Notes under the pieces: generated by a model
What the model was told of the DNA's origin: nothing
Databases searched by the model: none
What the model saw: only the letters and a program-made list of their open reading frames with translations
Shown: positions 28,667-37,191 of the stretch, piece after piece
Numbering within the stretch: the stretch's first letter is position 1
Layout of the letters: each line of letters begins with the position of its first letter
Made by a program: the position numbers and the translations under genes
Origin: Rhodocyclaceae bacterium
GTDB lineage: Bacteria > Pseudomonadota > Gammaproteobacteria > Burkholderiales > Rhodocyclaceae
DNA: 64,000 bases
Direction: 5' to 3'
Assembly: GCA_016721505.1 (NCBI GenBank)
Contig: JADKHX010000003.1
Coordinates: 682,001 to 746,000 of the forward strand

Positions 28667-28694
28667 CGACGGCGTGTTGCCAGCACCAACTGGC
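28667..28694 (+). repeat. Dispersed repeat A, copy 5
   Basis: Copy CGACGGCGTGTTGCCAGC then ACCAACTGGC in the 391-bp gap between brnT and the end of the metallo-beta-lactamase-fold gene. Apart from this, the brn promoter and two direct copies of CCCGTTCACCGG (near 28561 and 28586), I see nothing in that gap. Confidence 0.75.
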
Positions 28695-28796
28695 GAGATG
28701 CATATTGCTCCTGCGAATTTGATTGCGAGATTTGCTATATGCCAGTGTTGTTGAATGTGATGATGTAATTATGAAAGACCTGACTCTCGACTTTAT

Positions 28797-29699
28797 TCAC
28801 TTCACGAATTGCGGAAAGTAGGCGCCTATTGCGTCATGGATGGCGGCGTCATGGGCAGGGACAATGAGCAGCGCCGGATCGGTTTCATGGATACGAGTCA
28901 AAGCACCCACGGCTTGCAAAGCTAGCGCCTTGTCGTTATCAACAATGCTGCTGGGAATCCACATCTTTGGCCGTTGCTTAGCGACCGCTTCAGCCTTCCA
29001 AACCGCGTCGCCGACAAAGAGGAATTTTTTCCCCGAACCCAGCGTGACATACATCACGATCGAGCCGGGCGTGTGTCCTGCCAGCGGCGCGAACACCACG
29101 CTGCCATCGTCAAACAAATCCAGGCTTTGGGCGAAGGCGCCATACGGCTTGTCGTTGAACTTGAACGGCTTCCACTGGATCGATGCGGCGGATATCTGTG
29201 AAGGAAAAACAGCGGCCGGGTGGGGCATCGCCAGATAGTCTTTTTCTTGCTGGCTCAACCAAATCTGCGCTTCGGGAAAGTCCACCAGCGCGCTGGCGTG
29301 GTCCCAGTGTCCGTGCGACAAGAACACGCGCTGAATTGGTGGGTAACCAGCCGCGTCGAGCTGTGTGCGGGCGTCGGTAACCGGGCCGTAACTAAAGAAA
29401 GGTCGCGCCCAAAGCGGCATGTCTTGCTTGAACTGCGCATCGATCTGTTTGCCAAGGCCTGCATCAAACAAAAAGCTGCCTTTTGGATGACGCACCAGCA
29501 CCGCGATGTGCTGCAGCTTGACTGCCTTGGTGTAATCACCGCCAGAATAGGTCAGGGCCTCCAGGGTAGTGATGTCCGACGTTTTGATAATCGAAAGCTC
29601 CACCGCCGGTTTGTTGTTCATGGCGGCGGGGGTGCTGTCTTGCGCCTGCGCCGCGTACAGCGGTGTTGCCATCAGCAGAAATATGAAAAGTCTTAACAT
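28797..29699 (-). CDS. Secreted metallo-beta-lactamase-fold hydrolase
   Basis: A 300-residue protein with signal peptide MLRLFIFLLMATPLYAAQAQ. Metal-binding motif LSHGHWDHA (HxHxDH), further ligands in PLAGHTPGS (His), VGDAVWK (Asp) and VPAHDAA (His). The two-metal site fits lactonase or related hydrolases of the quorum-quenching type; substrate unknown. The start at 29699 matches the signal peptide. It is divergent from a MerR regulator that probably controls it. Confidence 0.85.
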   Translation of the reverse strand: MLRLFIFLLMATPLYAAQAQDSTPAAMNNKPAVELSIIKTSDITTLEALTYSGGDYTKAVKLQHIAVLVRHPKGSFLFDAGLGKQIDAQFKQDMPLWARPFFSYGPVTDARTQLDAAGYPPIQRVFLSHGHWDHASALVDFPEAQIWLSQQEKDYLAMPHPAAVFPSQISAASIQWKPFKFNDKPYGAFAQSLDLFDDGSVVFAPLAGHTPGSIVMYVTLGSGKKFLFVGDAVWKAEAVAKQRPKMWIPSSIVDNDKALALQAVGALTRIHETDPALLIVPAHDAAIHDAIGAYFPQFVK

Positions 29700-29743
29700 G
29701 ATGAAGTGTCCTCGCCTTGGTTGAGAAATGTTGAGTGCGAGCA

Positions 29744-29774
29744 TCTTGAAGCTTGGACTAGGCTCCAGAGTCAA
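29744..29774 (-). promoter_or_regulatory. Candidate MerR-type operator/promoter
   Basis: The divergent gap holds the imperfect dyad CTTGGACTAGGCTCCAGA (29752-29769) overlapping a minus-strand -35 TTGACT (29774-29769). A weak -10 lies 19-20 bp further on. Over-long spacers with a dyad between the boxes are typical of MerR-regulated promoters, so the adjacent MerR protein probably controls the metallo-hydrolase gene. Confidence 0.5.
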
Positions 29775-29801
29775 ACATTATTTTCAAAGAGAAAATTCAC
29801 C

Positions 29802-30230
29802 ATGAAAATTGGCGAACTGGCCAGCGCAACCAACGTCAGTGTCGATACGCTCCGCTACTACGAAAAACAGCGGCTGCTGGATCCGGCGACGCGCACAGAC
29901 AACGGCTACCGAAGCTTTGGCGAATCACATGTCGCCCGCGTGCAATTCATCCGCAGTGCGCAGGCACTCGGCTTTTCGCTCGCGCAGATCGTCGAAATCA
30001 TTCCGCGTCTTGCCGCAGGCAATTTCGGCCGACGAGAGATAGAGCAACAGCTCAGTGCCAAGCTGGCGGAAGTTGACGCGCAGATAGAAAAACTGCAACT
30101 CGTAAAAACAAATCTGCTCAACACCTTTGACGCACTGACTTGTGATCCGGGGCTACCGGTCTCGTCTGCAGCGGTCACGCTGAAGCAGCCCGGTGCACGT
30201 GTGCGCATCAAGGGGCTTCATGCAAAGTGA
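29802..30230 (+). CDS. MerR-family transcriptional regulator
   Basis: A 142-residue regulator starting MKIGELASATNVSVDTLRYY, the canonical MerR winged helix, then a coiled-coil dimerisation helix (about 80-110). The C-terminal region contains a single cysteine (LTCDPG) and no clear metal-binding pair, so the signal is uncertain. Divergent from the metallo-hydrolase gene with about 100 bp in between. Confidence 0.88.
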   Translation: MKIGELASATNVSVDTLRYYEKQRLLDPATRTDNGYRSFGESHVARVQFIRSAQALGFSLAQIVEIIPRLAAGNFGRREIEQQLSAKLAEVDAQIEKLQLVKTNLLNTFDALTCDPGLPVSSAAVTLKQPGARVRIKGLHAK

Positions 30231-30292
30231 GAACAATCGAGCAATTGCAATAGAGCAATAGAAATCGATCGGCGAAGCGAAGAAGGCTCGTA

Positions 30293-30321
30293 GCAACGGC
30301 GTGTGGCCAGCACCAACTGGC
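30293..30321 (+). repeat. Dispersed repeat A, copy 6
   Basis: The best-matching copy, CAACGGCGTGTGGCCAGC then ACCAACTGGC, just after the MerR gene and before the cassette array. The rest of the 503-bp gap 30231-30733 has no gene. Confidence 0.8.
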
Positions 30322-30550
30322 AAGTCCACCCGCAAAGTTGCTTGCTGCCAAGCTGAAACATCTGACTTTGGGTTTTTTACGAACTGCCATCAATGGACGG
30401 TCGTCGGAAAATTTAGGTTGATTCCTACATCTTCTAGAACGACGGTCGCGCACCTTATTTCTACGCCTGCAATGCAGCGGAAGCGTCGAAATCAAGCCAA
30501 ACGCAGAATGCAGTTAAGACGCATACAATGAACGAAGTAGGACTGCGGTG

Positions 30551-30590
30551 TTTCACAGAATTTTTTATACCTATATAAAAATTCCTGAAA
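30551..30590. promoter_or_regulatory. 40-bp AT-rich imperfect palindrome
   Basis: TTTCA..GAATTTTTTATA, two central bases, then TATAAAAATTC..TGAAA forms a long inverted repeat about 145 bp before the first cassette gene. It may be an operator, a hairpin in a transcript entering the array, or part of the recombination region. No integron integrase or clear attI is seen around it; the first plausible 7-base core is GTTCACC at 30691-30697. Confidence 0.45.
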
Positions 30591-30733
30591 TCAGAAAAAA
30601 GCGAACCTTTAGAAAGTGTTAGAGAGGTTTCGATGTCCAGATTAAGTCGCAGCGCCCAAATTAACTTGCAGATTTTGCGGTCTACATTACGTTCACCTAA
30701 AGCTGAATCAGTCCTTCACCGATAACAGGGAAT

Positions 30734-31533
30734 ATGATGCCGGCTCCCGAACCACGCGATCTATTAGCAACCCTTGAGAAGACGCTTGGCGCAGCGGGCA
30801 TAGACGTGCCGGACGTCATAGCCCAGCTTGGTCAGTGCATGCCTCTGAGGATCGGGCGCAGGGAAAGCCCTTTGCGCTACGTGATCATCTTCGCGGATTG
30901 GTGTTGTCTTTGTTGAGCAATCAAAGACGTTGGGAGCCCATCGCGAGGAATCGGCAGCAAATCGAAGTTATCTTCTATGGCTATGATCTCGACCGCGTTC
31001 GCGCTACAGACCCGCAGCTTTTTGTTAGTGCATTGCAACAGATTCGCTGTGGGAATCGGGTGATGGTAAAACAAATGAGTAGCCTCGCTGAGAACATCCG
31101 CACAATGGAGAGGATTGCTTCGGAGTATGGCTCGCTAGACAAATTCGTTGAGAGTGGCGACCCGAATTCGATTGCATCAAAGCTGTCCCGTCCGGGGGCC
31201 TACAAGTTAAGGCAGGTTGGTTTTACGCTCGCCCTCGAATATCTAAGAAACGTGGGCATTCGCGCAGGCAAACCAGACTTACATGTGAGGCGTGCATTGA
31301 GTGGCGCACGCCTCGGCTACTTTGGCGGCTATCCATCGGAAATAGATGCAAGCGTCCTTATGACGAACATCGCCCGTGTGAGTGAAACGAACCCTACATA
31401 CGTCGATAACTTGCTTTGGATGTTCTGTGCGAAAAACTACGGTGAAATCTGCGGCGCTGAACCGCGTTGCAGCCTTTGCGGTTTCGCGTCCGCGTGCAAT
31501 TTCCCGCGCTCCGGTTTGGTTGCTACGCCGTGA
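30734..31533 (+). pseudogene. Cassette 1: endonuclease III-like DNA glycosylase, probable frameshift
   Basis: Two frames join into one protein. MPAPEPRDLLATLEKTLGAA up to VIAQLGQ is in the first; HASEDRAQGKPFALRDHLRG onwards, from GTG 30835, is in the second. The second part has LVLSLLSNQRRW (as LLSAQ of endonuclease III), KPDLHVRRAL with the likely catalytic Asp, and a C-terminal Fe-S loop C-x5-C-x2-C-x5-C (ICGAEPRCSLCGFASAC). The helix-hairpin-helix is diverged. It should nick or excise damaged bases if expressed. Translation could begin at GTG 30835, giving 232 residues with most of the fold. Confidence 0.65.
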
Positions 31534-31540
31534 GGTGGGT

Positions 31541-31610
31541 GCCGAACCCATCATTCCACCGGACGCTGCGCGATGAAGCCGCGCAGCGCCGGTGAATTCA
31601 AACGTTGGGC
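31541..31610 (+). other. attC site 1
   Basis: Integron recombination site of 70 bp. Left core GCCGAAC (31541), right core GTTGGGC (31604-31610), and an internal palindrome CGCTGCGCG / CGCGCAGCG (31563-31588) flanked by CCGG arms. This is the folded bottom-strand structure that integron integrases recognise. Confidence 0.85.
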
Positions 31611-31622
31611 GTGAAGAGACCA

Positions 31623-32255
31623 ATGTTCGCACAACTCAAATCCATTGTTGATCTGGTCAGAACTGTAATCTCGGACTTGAGATTTTCAGACCAAGCACGC
31701 GATGACGCGGTGCTCGACTTGCTGCGCGTCTTCGTCCTGAAGACTGTATTGAGGATGGAGAGTGTCTTGTCTCTGAGGCACAACCGAATCCGGTTGAGAC
31801 AATCTCAAGGATGCCTCCTGCATTGGCGCTTGAGACAATGGAGCGATGGGATAAGCTGATTCGGCGTCAAGGCATAAGACTTTCGCAACTCCAAAGCGCT
31901 TTTCTCGGTCAGCACCATATCGCTGTTATCAATCCCGAATTGCAAGATCGCATCACCGAGATAATCGGTTACAAGCTTGATCGAACGGTAACTTTGCACG
32001 GCATTGGCGCGCCTTTACTTCAAGAACATGTTTCCCGTTGCGGACACGGCTGAAGAGAAAGCCAGCTACATATCCGTAATGGCGGGAGAAGAAGGAGATG
32101 CACTCAACATGCCTCGAATTGCGGCGGAGATAAAGGGGCTAAGCGAGGCTCTCAACGACTACCGCGCTGTAGTGGAGCGAATGGTCTCCGACCAAGAAAT
32201 CCTAAAGCTCTCAGGGCGTGCTCGCAGTGACATGAGGTTTCCCGATGAGGCATAA
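31623..32255 (+). pseudogene. Cassette 2: unknown protein, frameshifted
   Basis: One protein of about 210 residues can be assembled from three frames: MFAQLKSIVDLVRTVISDLR onward, then GECLVSEAQPNPVETISRM and MERWDKLIRRQGIRLSQLQ, then LYFKNMFPVADTAEEKASYI to a stop at 32255. Shifts lie near 31735 and 32005. Mostly helical and charged, without a motif I recognise. It is bounded by attC1 and attC2. Confidence 0.5.
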
Positions 32256-32315
32256 CCTTTCAGTCGAGCGGACCTGCGCGAAAAGCCGCGCAGACGGCTC
32301 ACTTCCACGTTGGGC
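32250..32315 (+). other. attC site 2
   Basis: 66-bp site: left core GCATAAC (32250-32256), right core GTTGGGC (32309-32315), inner palindrome CTGCGCG AAAAGC CGCGCAG. The left core overlaps the stop region of cassette 2. Confidence 0.8.
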
Positions 32316-32338
32316 CTCGCATACCCTTGGGGGGCAAT

Positions 32339-33091
32339 ATGACTGCGGATGAGTACCTCCAATCCCTACTCCAGAAGTACGCTATTAACGTTTCCGGGGC
32401 AAAGGCAGCGGGAAACGTGATCTATCCAGTACTGGAAAAATGGGGGAATCAGTACCTAGTCAGCGCCAGCTACACTGGTTCATTAACGAAGGGGACTGGC
32501 ATCTCAGCTTCAACCGATGCGGACATCTTCTTGTCTCTTTCATCCACAACGCCTGGCACCCTCGCTGACATGTATTCGACCTTGTACAACGCCGTTACAG
32601 CTGCGGGATACACGGCACGAAAGCAAGATGTCTCGATCGGAGTAACCGTTAACGGCTACTCGATCGATTTAGTGCCAGGTCGTCGGCAATCGCAATACGG
32701 AAGCGACCACAGTCTTTACCGAAATAGAAAGGCTACCTGGACATTAACAAATGTCGATACTCACGTATCGTATGTCACGGGAAGCAACAGAATCAGCGAG
32801 ATCAGAATATTGAAGCTATGGCGTCTGCGACACGGGCTTTCGATTTCATCGTTCTACCTAGAAATGGCGGTAATAGATTCACTTCGGTATGCGCGGGTTG
32901 GAAACACCGCCGCGAACGTCTGGAAGGCGCTAGGGCATTTTCGCGACAAAATCGAAACAGCGCAGTACATCGACCCAGCCAACACTAACAACATCGTGTC
33001 CGACGATTGCACCCGAGCCGAGAAAGCGGCTATCGCCGCCAAGGCGTGGGAATCACTGGGCAAGAAAACTTGGGAAGAGATTGTTTGGTGA
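32339..33091 (+). CDS. Cassette 3a: DNA polymerase beta-like nucleotidyltransferase (CD-NTase-like)
   Basis: A 250-residue intact protein. Nucleotidyltransferase motif TGSLTKGT (residues 46-53) is followed by DAD with Asp60 and Asp62 (TDADIFLSL) and the third Asp in GYSIDLVPG (Asp110). These are the GS...DxD...D metal residues of the Pol beta superfamily; the spacing resembles CD-NTases of CBASS and archaeal CCA-type enzymes. A helical C-terminal half follows. ATG at 32339 has a GGGGGG ribosome site. The next gene starts 2 bp after its stop, so the pair is one operon within one cassette. Product (cyclic nucleotide, nucleotidylated protein or RNA) is not predictable. Confidence 0.75.
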   Translation: MTADEYLQSLLQKYAINVSGAKAAGNVIYPVLEKWGNQYLVSASYTGSLTKGTGISASTDADIFLSLSSTTPGTLADMYSTLYNAVTAAGYTARKQDVSIGVTVNGYSIDLVPGRRQSQYGSDHSLYRNRKATWTLTNVDTHVSYVTGSNRISEIRILKLWRLRHGLSISSFYLEMAVIDSLRYARVGNTAANVWKALGHFRDKIETAQYIDPANTNNIVSDDCTRAEKAAIAAKAWESLGKKTWEEIVW

Positions 33092-33092
33092 T

Positions 33093-33884
33093 ATGAACAA
33101 GGCAAAGAACTCTTCAGAAATCGATGGCAAGCGCTTTTTACGAGAAGCGTTCGTCGCAGAGCAGGCAGTCCTAGCAGTTCAGCTCGGTCTGTCTGGGAAG
33201 TCCATTACTCACAACGGGGTAATGGGCGATGTAAACGAACAGCACTTCATTCAAGTTCTACGAAAATACCTTCCAAGACGTTACGAAGTCGATCAAGGGA
33301 TCGTGATCGACTCAAACGGCGCGACAAGCGATCAAATCGATGTGATCATCTTTGATCATCAGTACACACCGACCTTATTGGACCAGCACGCTCACAGATT
33401 TATTCCTGCGGAAGCGGTTTACTGTGTTCTTGAAGTTAAGCCAACGATAAGTAAGGAATATCTCGACTACGCTGCTGAGAAAGCTCATTCAGTCCGGAAA
33501 CTCGAACGAACAAGTGTTCCGATCCCGCATGCTGGCGGTGAGTATCCACCGAAACTTTTATTCCCCGTAGTCGCAGGTATTGTTGCTACCAACGTGGACT
33601 GGGCGGACGGGTTAGCGGGAAAACATTTTTCATCAAACTTAGCAGCCCTCAGTGGAACACGCTCACTTGACTGTGGCCTTGCTTTGTCTGATCGTGCCTT
33701 CGATACGTTTGGGGGGGCTCTTGCCGTAACTGATACACAAGGATCTCTCGCAGCGTTTCTATTCCGATTGCTGCAGCGATTACAGTCCCTTGGAACTGTA
33801 CCTGCTGTCGACTGGAATCGATATGCGTCTGTCTTGAGCGGCAGCGATGCCCAACCCTACGGTAGAGAGGACGCTGCGCAATAA
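33093..33884 (+). CDS. Cassette 3b: DUF6602 protein, PD-(D/E)XK nuclease-like
   Basis: A 263-residue intact protein. Residues about 35-120 match DUF6602 as I know it: THNGVMGDVNEQHFIQVLRK, YEVDQGIVIDSNG, DQIDVIIFD and YCVLEVKPT. Asp83 followed by Glu114-x-Lys116 gives the D...ExK signature of restriction-endonuclease-like folds, with Glu49 as a further candidate ligand. The C-terminal part is helical. Paired with the upstream nucleotidyltransferase, it could be its effector or target. The last 36 bp of the gene lie inside attC3. Confidence 0.7.
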   Translation: MNKAKNSSEIDGKRFLREAFVAEQAVLAVQLGLSGKSITHNGVMGDVNEQHFIQVLRKYLPRRYEVDQGIVIDSNGATSDQIDVIIFDHQYTPTLLDQHAHRFIPAEAVYCVLEVKPTISKEYLDYAAEKAHSVRKLERTSVPIPHAGGEYPPKLLFPVVAGIVATNVDWADGLAGKHFSSNLAALSGTRSLDCGLALSDRAFDTFGGALAVTDTQGSLAAFLFRLLQRLQSLGTVPAVDWNRYASVLSGSDAQPYGREDAAQ

Positions 33885-33918
33885 TGCCGCGCAGCGCCTG
33901 TTACCTTGAACGTTAGCT
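33849..33918 (+). other. attC site 3
   Basis: 70-bp site: left core GCCCAAC (33849-33855), right core GTTAGCT (33912-33918), inner arms GCTGCGC / GCGCAGC. The left core is the exact complement of GTTGGGC at the left border of this same cassette (32309), as expected for a cassette that circularises. Confidence 0.85.
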
Positions 33919-33924
33919 CTCAAC

Positions 33925-34603
33925 ATGTCAGCACCTCGCTCGCCAACTAAACGGAACCTATATCGGATCGTCGGCTTTGAACGAGGCATTCAGTTACTCA
34001 AATCCAATGAACTATATTTTTCGCATCCGTCGACTTGGGATGATCCTTACGACCAAGGGATAAATCACAAAAGGTCCCCAGACATCTTTGCTCAATGCTG
34101 GTGCAGAAAGGCGGTCTCTGATGCGATGTGGCGCATCTATTCGCCAAACACTTTGGGTGTTCGCATCGGTACAACATTAGATGAACTTAGGGTCAGTCAT
34201 GACGGCTGCGCAGAATGCGAAAGACATACAATTCAAAATTCAAAACATCAAGTACTTGTACCAAGAGGAAGTACGCTTTGCGCTGGACAGTCTCGAGAAG
34301 AAGCGGAAAGCCAATCCCACATTTGGCACCACCATCGCGCCACTTTTCCTAAAGCGAAATGCGTTTGACCATGAGCGTGAAACGCGAGTCGTTGTCTAGC
34401 CATCCCTAGAGGGAGCAGTCGCGAGAGAGGGAATCTCCATTAGGGTGAACGCACGCGACCTCGTTCAAAGCGTATGGATTGACCCCCGTGCGCCCAAGGA
34501 ATATGTCGAAGCCTATAGGCACTACCTGAAGAAGGTGCTGAAGTTCGGCGGAGTAGTCAAACAATCATCGCTCTATGCTGCTCGGGACCCACAGGGTGAA
34601 TAG
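33925..34603 (+). pseudogene. Cassette 4: DUF2971 protein, frameshift plus stop
   Basis: DUF2971 features are clear: NLYRIVGFERGIQLLKSNEL with YFSHPSTWDDPYD, FAQCWCRKAVSDAMWRIYSP, LGVRIGTT; then, after a frameshift near 34190, LFLKRNAFDHERETRVVV, an in-frame TAG at 34397-34399, and the conserved tail ISIRVNARDLVQSVWIDPRA. Full length would be about 225 residues. DUF2971 proteins are common integron and defence-island cargo of unknown function. A frameshift plus a nonsense codon argues for real decay. Confidence 0.75.
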
Positions 34604-34612
34604 CACACTGAG

Positions 34613-34676
34613 AGCTAACCCTCGTTCGAGGCTCCTGCGCGAAAAGTCGCGCAGGAGCCTCGAAGTCACGCTAGAC
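34613..34676 (+). other. attC site 4
   Basis: 64-bp site with a 14-bp perfect stem (GAGGCTCCTGCGCG / CGCGCAGGAGCCTC around AAAAGT). Left core AGCTAAC (34613-34619) is the exact complement of GTTAGCT at the left border of cassette 4; right core is GCTAGAC (34670-34676), one change from GTTAGAC. Confidence 0.85.
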
Positions 34677-34755
34677 AATCGTGAAACTCTACGTTTTTGG
34701 TTTGATTATTTCCGGCCGGGCGGTTCCCGGAACGAAGTTCTAAATAGGAGCTGTT

Positions 34756-35584
34756 ATGGCCAACGTTTTCTGGGGGTGTTCATGGAGCATTATCAGCCGA
34801 TGCAAATCCAACTATTTTGATGATTGGAGACTCTTGGTTCTGGTACCCACTGGATAATCTTGCGGGAGAAATTGGAAGCGCAATGTCGGATCAAACGCTA
34901 GTTGTAGTCGGCTACAACGGCGCGGAGGCCGCGCAGTGGAGCGAAAAGTACAGAAAAGACATCGACTTCGGTTTCAAAATGTACGGCGCTGACGTCCGTG
35001 CACTAATGTTAAGCGGCGGTGGTAACGATATCGCCGGTATGAGTGACTTTCTTCGGCTACTTAAAGACGACTGCTCCAAAGCGAAAACAGTTAGTGAATG
35101 CTTCCGTGAGGGGCAGCCAGAGGCTCTTATCGCCAAGATCATTGGCGCATACAGAGAGGTCATTTTGCGATTCCGAGCTTACAACAGTGATGCTCCGGTA
35201 CTAATGCACAATTACGACAACGCATGGCCAACAGGAAAAGGTCTCTTTGGGCCATCAGATTGGCTGAAGGCGCCAATGGAAAAAGCTAAGGTTCCGAAAG
35301 ACCTTCGCCGCACTCTTTTCAAAGAACTGATTGAGCGCCTTGGCCTATCGCAATTGGCGCTAAAGAAAGAGAAAGCATTAGGGCTACTTATAGCAATTCA
35401 GTCCGCTGGGACGATGCCAGAAGATGACAACGGCAAAGATCAATGGCAAGTATTGAGCTTCATCCGGCCCCTGCTGGATTCAAGCTTTTGGCTCGAAAAG
35501 CTTTTGTTCCTGCCCTCAAGAAAATTGTCTAACCCGGCATATATGGACTCCCCCAAAAGCAAAGAGATCGATCTTTGCTTTTGA
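34756..35584 (+). pseudogene. Cassette 5: SGNH-hydrolase-like protein, single frameshift
   Basis: From ATG 34756, with an excellent AGGAG ribosome site, the frame gives MANVF; removing one base near the G5 run at 34771-34776 joins it to GGVHGALSADANPTILMIGD and on to the stop at 35584. The long part from about 34817 encodes 255 residues with block I MIGDSWFWYP (Ser), block III-like LSGGGNDIAG (Asn) and helical C-terminus. No clear DxxH block. If the shift is real, translation from ATG 34820 would still give the SGNH core. Unrelated in detail to the secreted SGNH protein at 27043. Confidence 0.65.
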
Positions 35585-35635
35585 CAAAACGGGAGCGCGT
35601 GAAGTTGTACGTCCGTTTCCAATGCATAGTTTAAC
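35527..35635 (+). other. attC site 5 (long form)
   Basis: 109-bp site: left core GTCTAAC (35527-35533), right core GTTTAAC (35629-35635). The central stem CAAAAGCAAAG / CTTTGCTTTTG has 11 bp; further arms GGAC..CCC / GGG..GTCC support pairing across the whole site. The left core complements GTTAGAC, one base from the GCTAGAC at this cassette's left border. The SGNH gene ends inside the site. Confidence 0.65.
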
Positions 35636-35672
35636 GACTGATTTCGAGAAATTCGAAAGTCAGCTTCCAGTC
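35636..35672 (+). repeat. 37-nt hairpin directly after attC5
   Basis: GACTG .. TTTCGAGAAATTCGAAA .. CAGTC: outer 5-bp stem and inner TTTCG/CGAAA stem. The same structure, same length, directly follows attC6 at 37272-37308, and similarity continues some 30 bp further. The stretch 35673-35945 has no convincing gene; a 63-residue frame from 35733 with no family features is the only candidate. Confidence 0.6.
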
Positions 35673-35945
35673 TGAAGCGCCTAACCAACTTTGCCGACAC
35701 CTAACGTTCAGACTGAACGACAGCAATGGACTATGACGGATTTCGGCAATGCAGCGCGACTGGACGCCTATGACGATGCTCCGGGACGCATGTACCGCCG
35801 AACAACAGCTTGCGTAACTGTGCACGCCAGAGGCGGTTTTTCTATGCTCATTCCTCTGGTGAGGCAATTTTCCCTACACCAACTAGGCTCGATATTTGCC
35901 GGTCAAGACAGTGGGATCCGCTAATGTTGAAAAGGCGCTATTGTT

Positions 35946-37023
35946 ATGTTATTTAATTTCAACTTGAGATTTTATTTAGTTACAGGTCTTATGCTCTATT
36001 CAACTTCAGCATGGCCTGACAAAAACTTACTTGAAGTTGCTGGTGGTGAATGTATTTCTTGCAATGAACATGATCAAGCTAGAGCTAAATTCAATCTAAA
36101 AGCAGCAGTGTTCAAGGCGAAAGATGAAGGCCGCTTCATTAAAGTTTTACGAACCGAGCCGAAAGAGACTGATGTCTTAATTGACAAAAATATTCAAGGA
36201 CCGTTTAGATCAATAGGCAGAATTCAAGGTAAACACGGTAGTGACAGTTGGCGTGGGACTGCTTTTTTTTCATTAGTCCATGTCACATTCTTACCAATGC
36301 TCACTTAGTCTATTCTTCAACAGATGAAGATCGGCTGTTCTATAACAAAAGAGATAAGAATACGTTGGTTATAGATCAGATCTCTAAAGTATCAGCGCAA
36401 ATTAGTGCTGATTTAAAATCCCAGTTCAAATAGAGCCATCCAATTTGAGATTGTCAGAGATGCTAGTCGAAAATTCGATAATAAAAAATATTTGACAGTG
36501 GAACGGGTGATTAAGCTTGATGTGCAATCTGACGTAGCTATTTTACGTGTCGATAAATGTTTAGGCGTGCCAGAAGCCTACGGCTCAATTAATGTCCTTC
36601 CTAAGGACAAGATTGAGGCTGAGTTTAAAAAATAGTAGAGCAGAAGACACCTTTAATTTCCTGGCGGGCTTTCCCGGTGATCGACATGGTGATTCAAATA
36701 CAGATAGTGCTTTAAAAATTAATAGTTCAGATAGGTATTCGCTTGAATCGGGCGTTCAGATTGACCATTACATCAGCAATTTTGAGGGAAGCTCTGGATC
36801 GCCCATATTTGCTATGTATTATCGAAATGCAATTGGAGACTTAAAGCCTATTGATCGCGAATTTATGCGAAAGCTTCCTATTGGATTTGACCCAAATAAA
36901 GTTGAAAGTGTACTTGTGGCAATGAACAAAAAGGAGAATTCTGAGCTTGGGTACAATAAAGCCAAATTCATGAATGATGACTCAATTATGGATTATGTGT
37001 TTGATGATACTTCCAGAAAATAA
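35946..37023 (+). pseudogene. Cassette 6: secreted trypsin-like serine protease, multiply frameshifted
   Basis: Assembled protein of about 355 residues. Signal peptide (FYLVTGLMLYSTSAWP), catalytic His in SPCHILTNAHLVY, catalytic Asp in SDVAILRVDK and catalytic Ser in EGSSGSPIF, the complete S1 triad. Three shifts break it: at a T8 run near 36262, near 36425, and at an A6 run near 36628. The DNA is visibly richer in A and T than its neighbours, so it came from a different source. Related S1 proteases with similar layout occur in defence contexts, but no partner is seen. Confidence 0.7.
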
Positions 37024-37191
37024 AGCCCTCACAACCGCTCGTATCGAAGAGGCTAAGCGCGAGGCCGGTGCGACTCAGATTGCGCAAGAGCGATCAAAAC
37101 ATTACCACCGATTGCAGTCAAAGACAGCGGGCTAACTGACTTGTGACGCATGCTCTGTTATGCGGCTTACCTAGTCATAGCTCGCGAAGTA

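Noticed and set aside
32339..33091. Nucleotidyltransferase read as AbiEii-type toxin
   Set aside because: The motif spacing (GSLTKGT then DAD) and lack of an AbiEi partner do not match AbiE.
35691..35924. Frame between attC5 and the protease cassette
   Set aside because: No ribosome site or family resemblance; the region begins with a hairpin repeat. Could be a remnant but I cannot support it.
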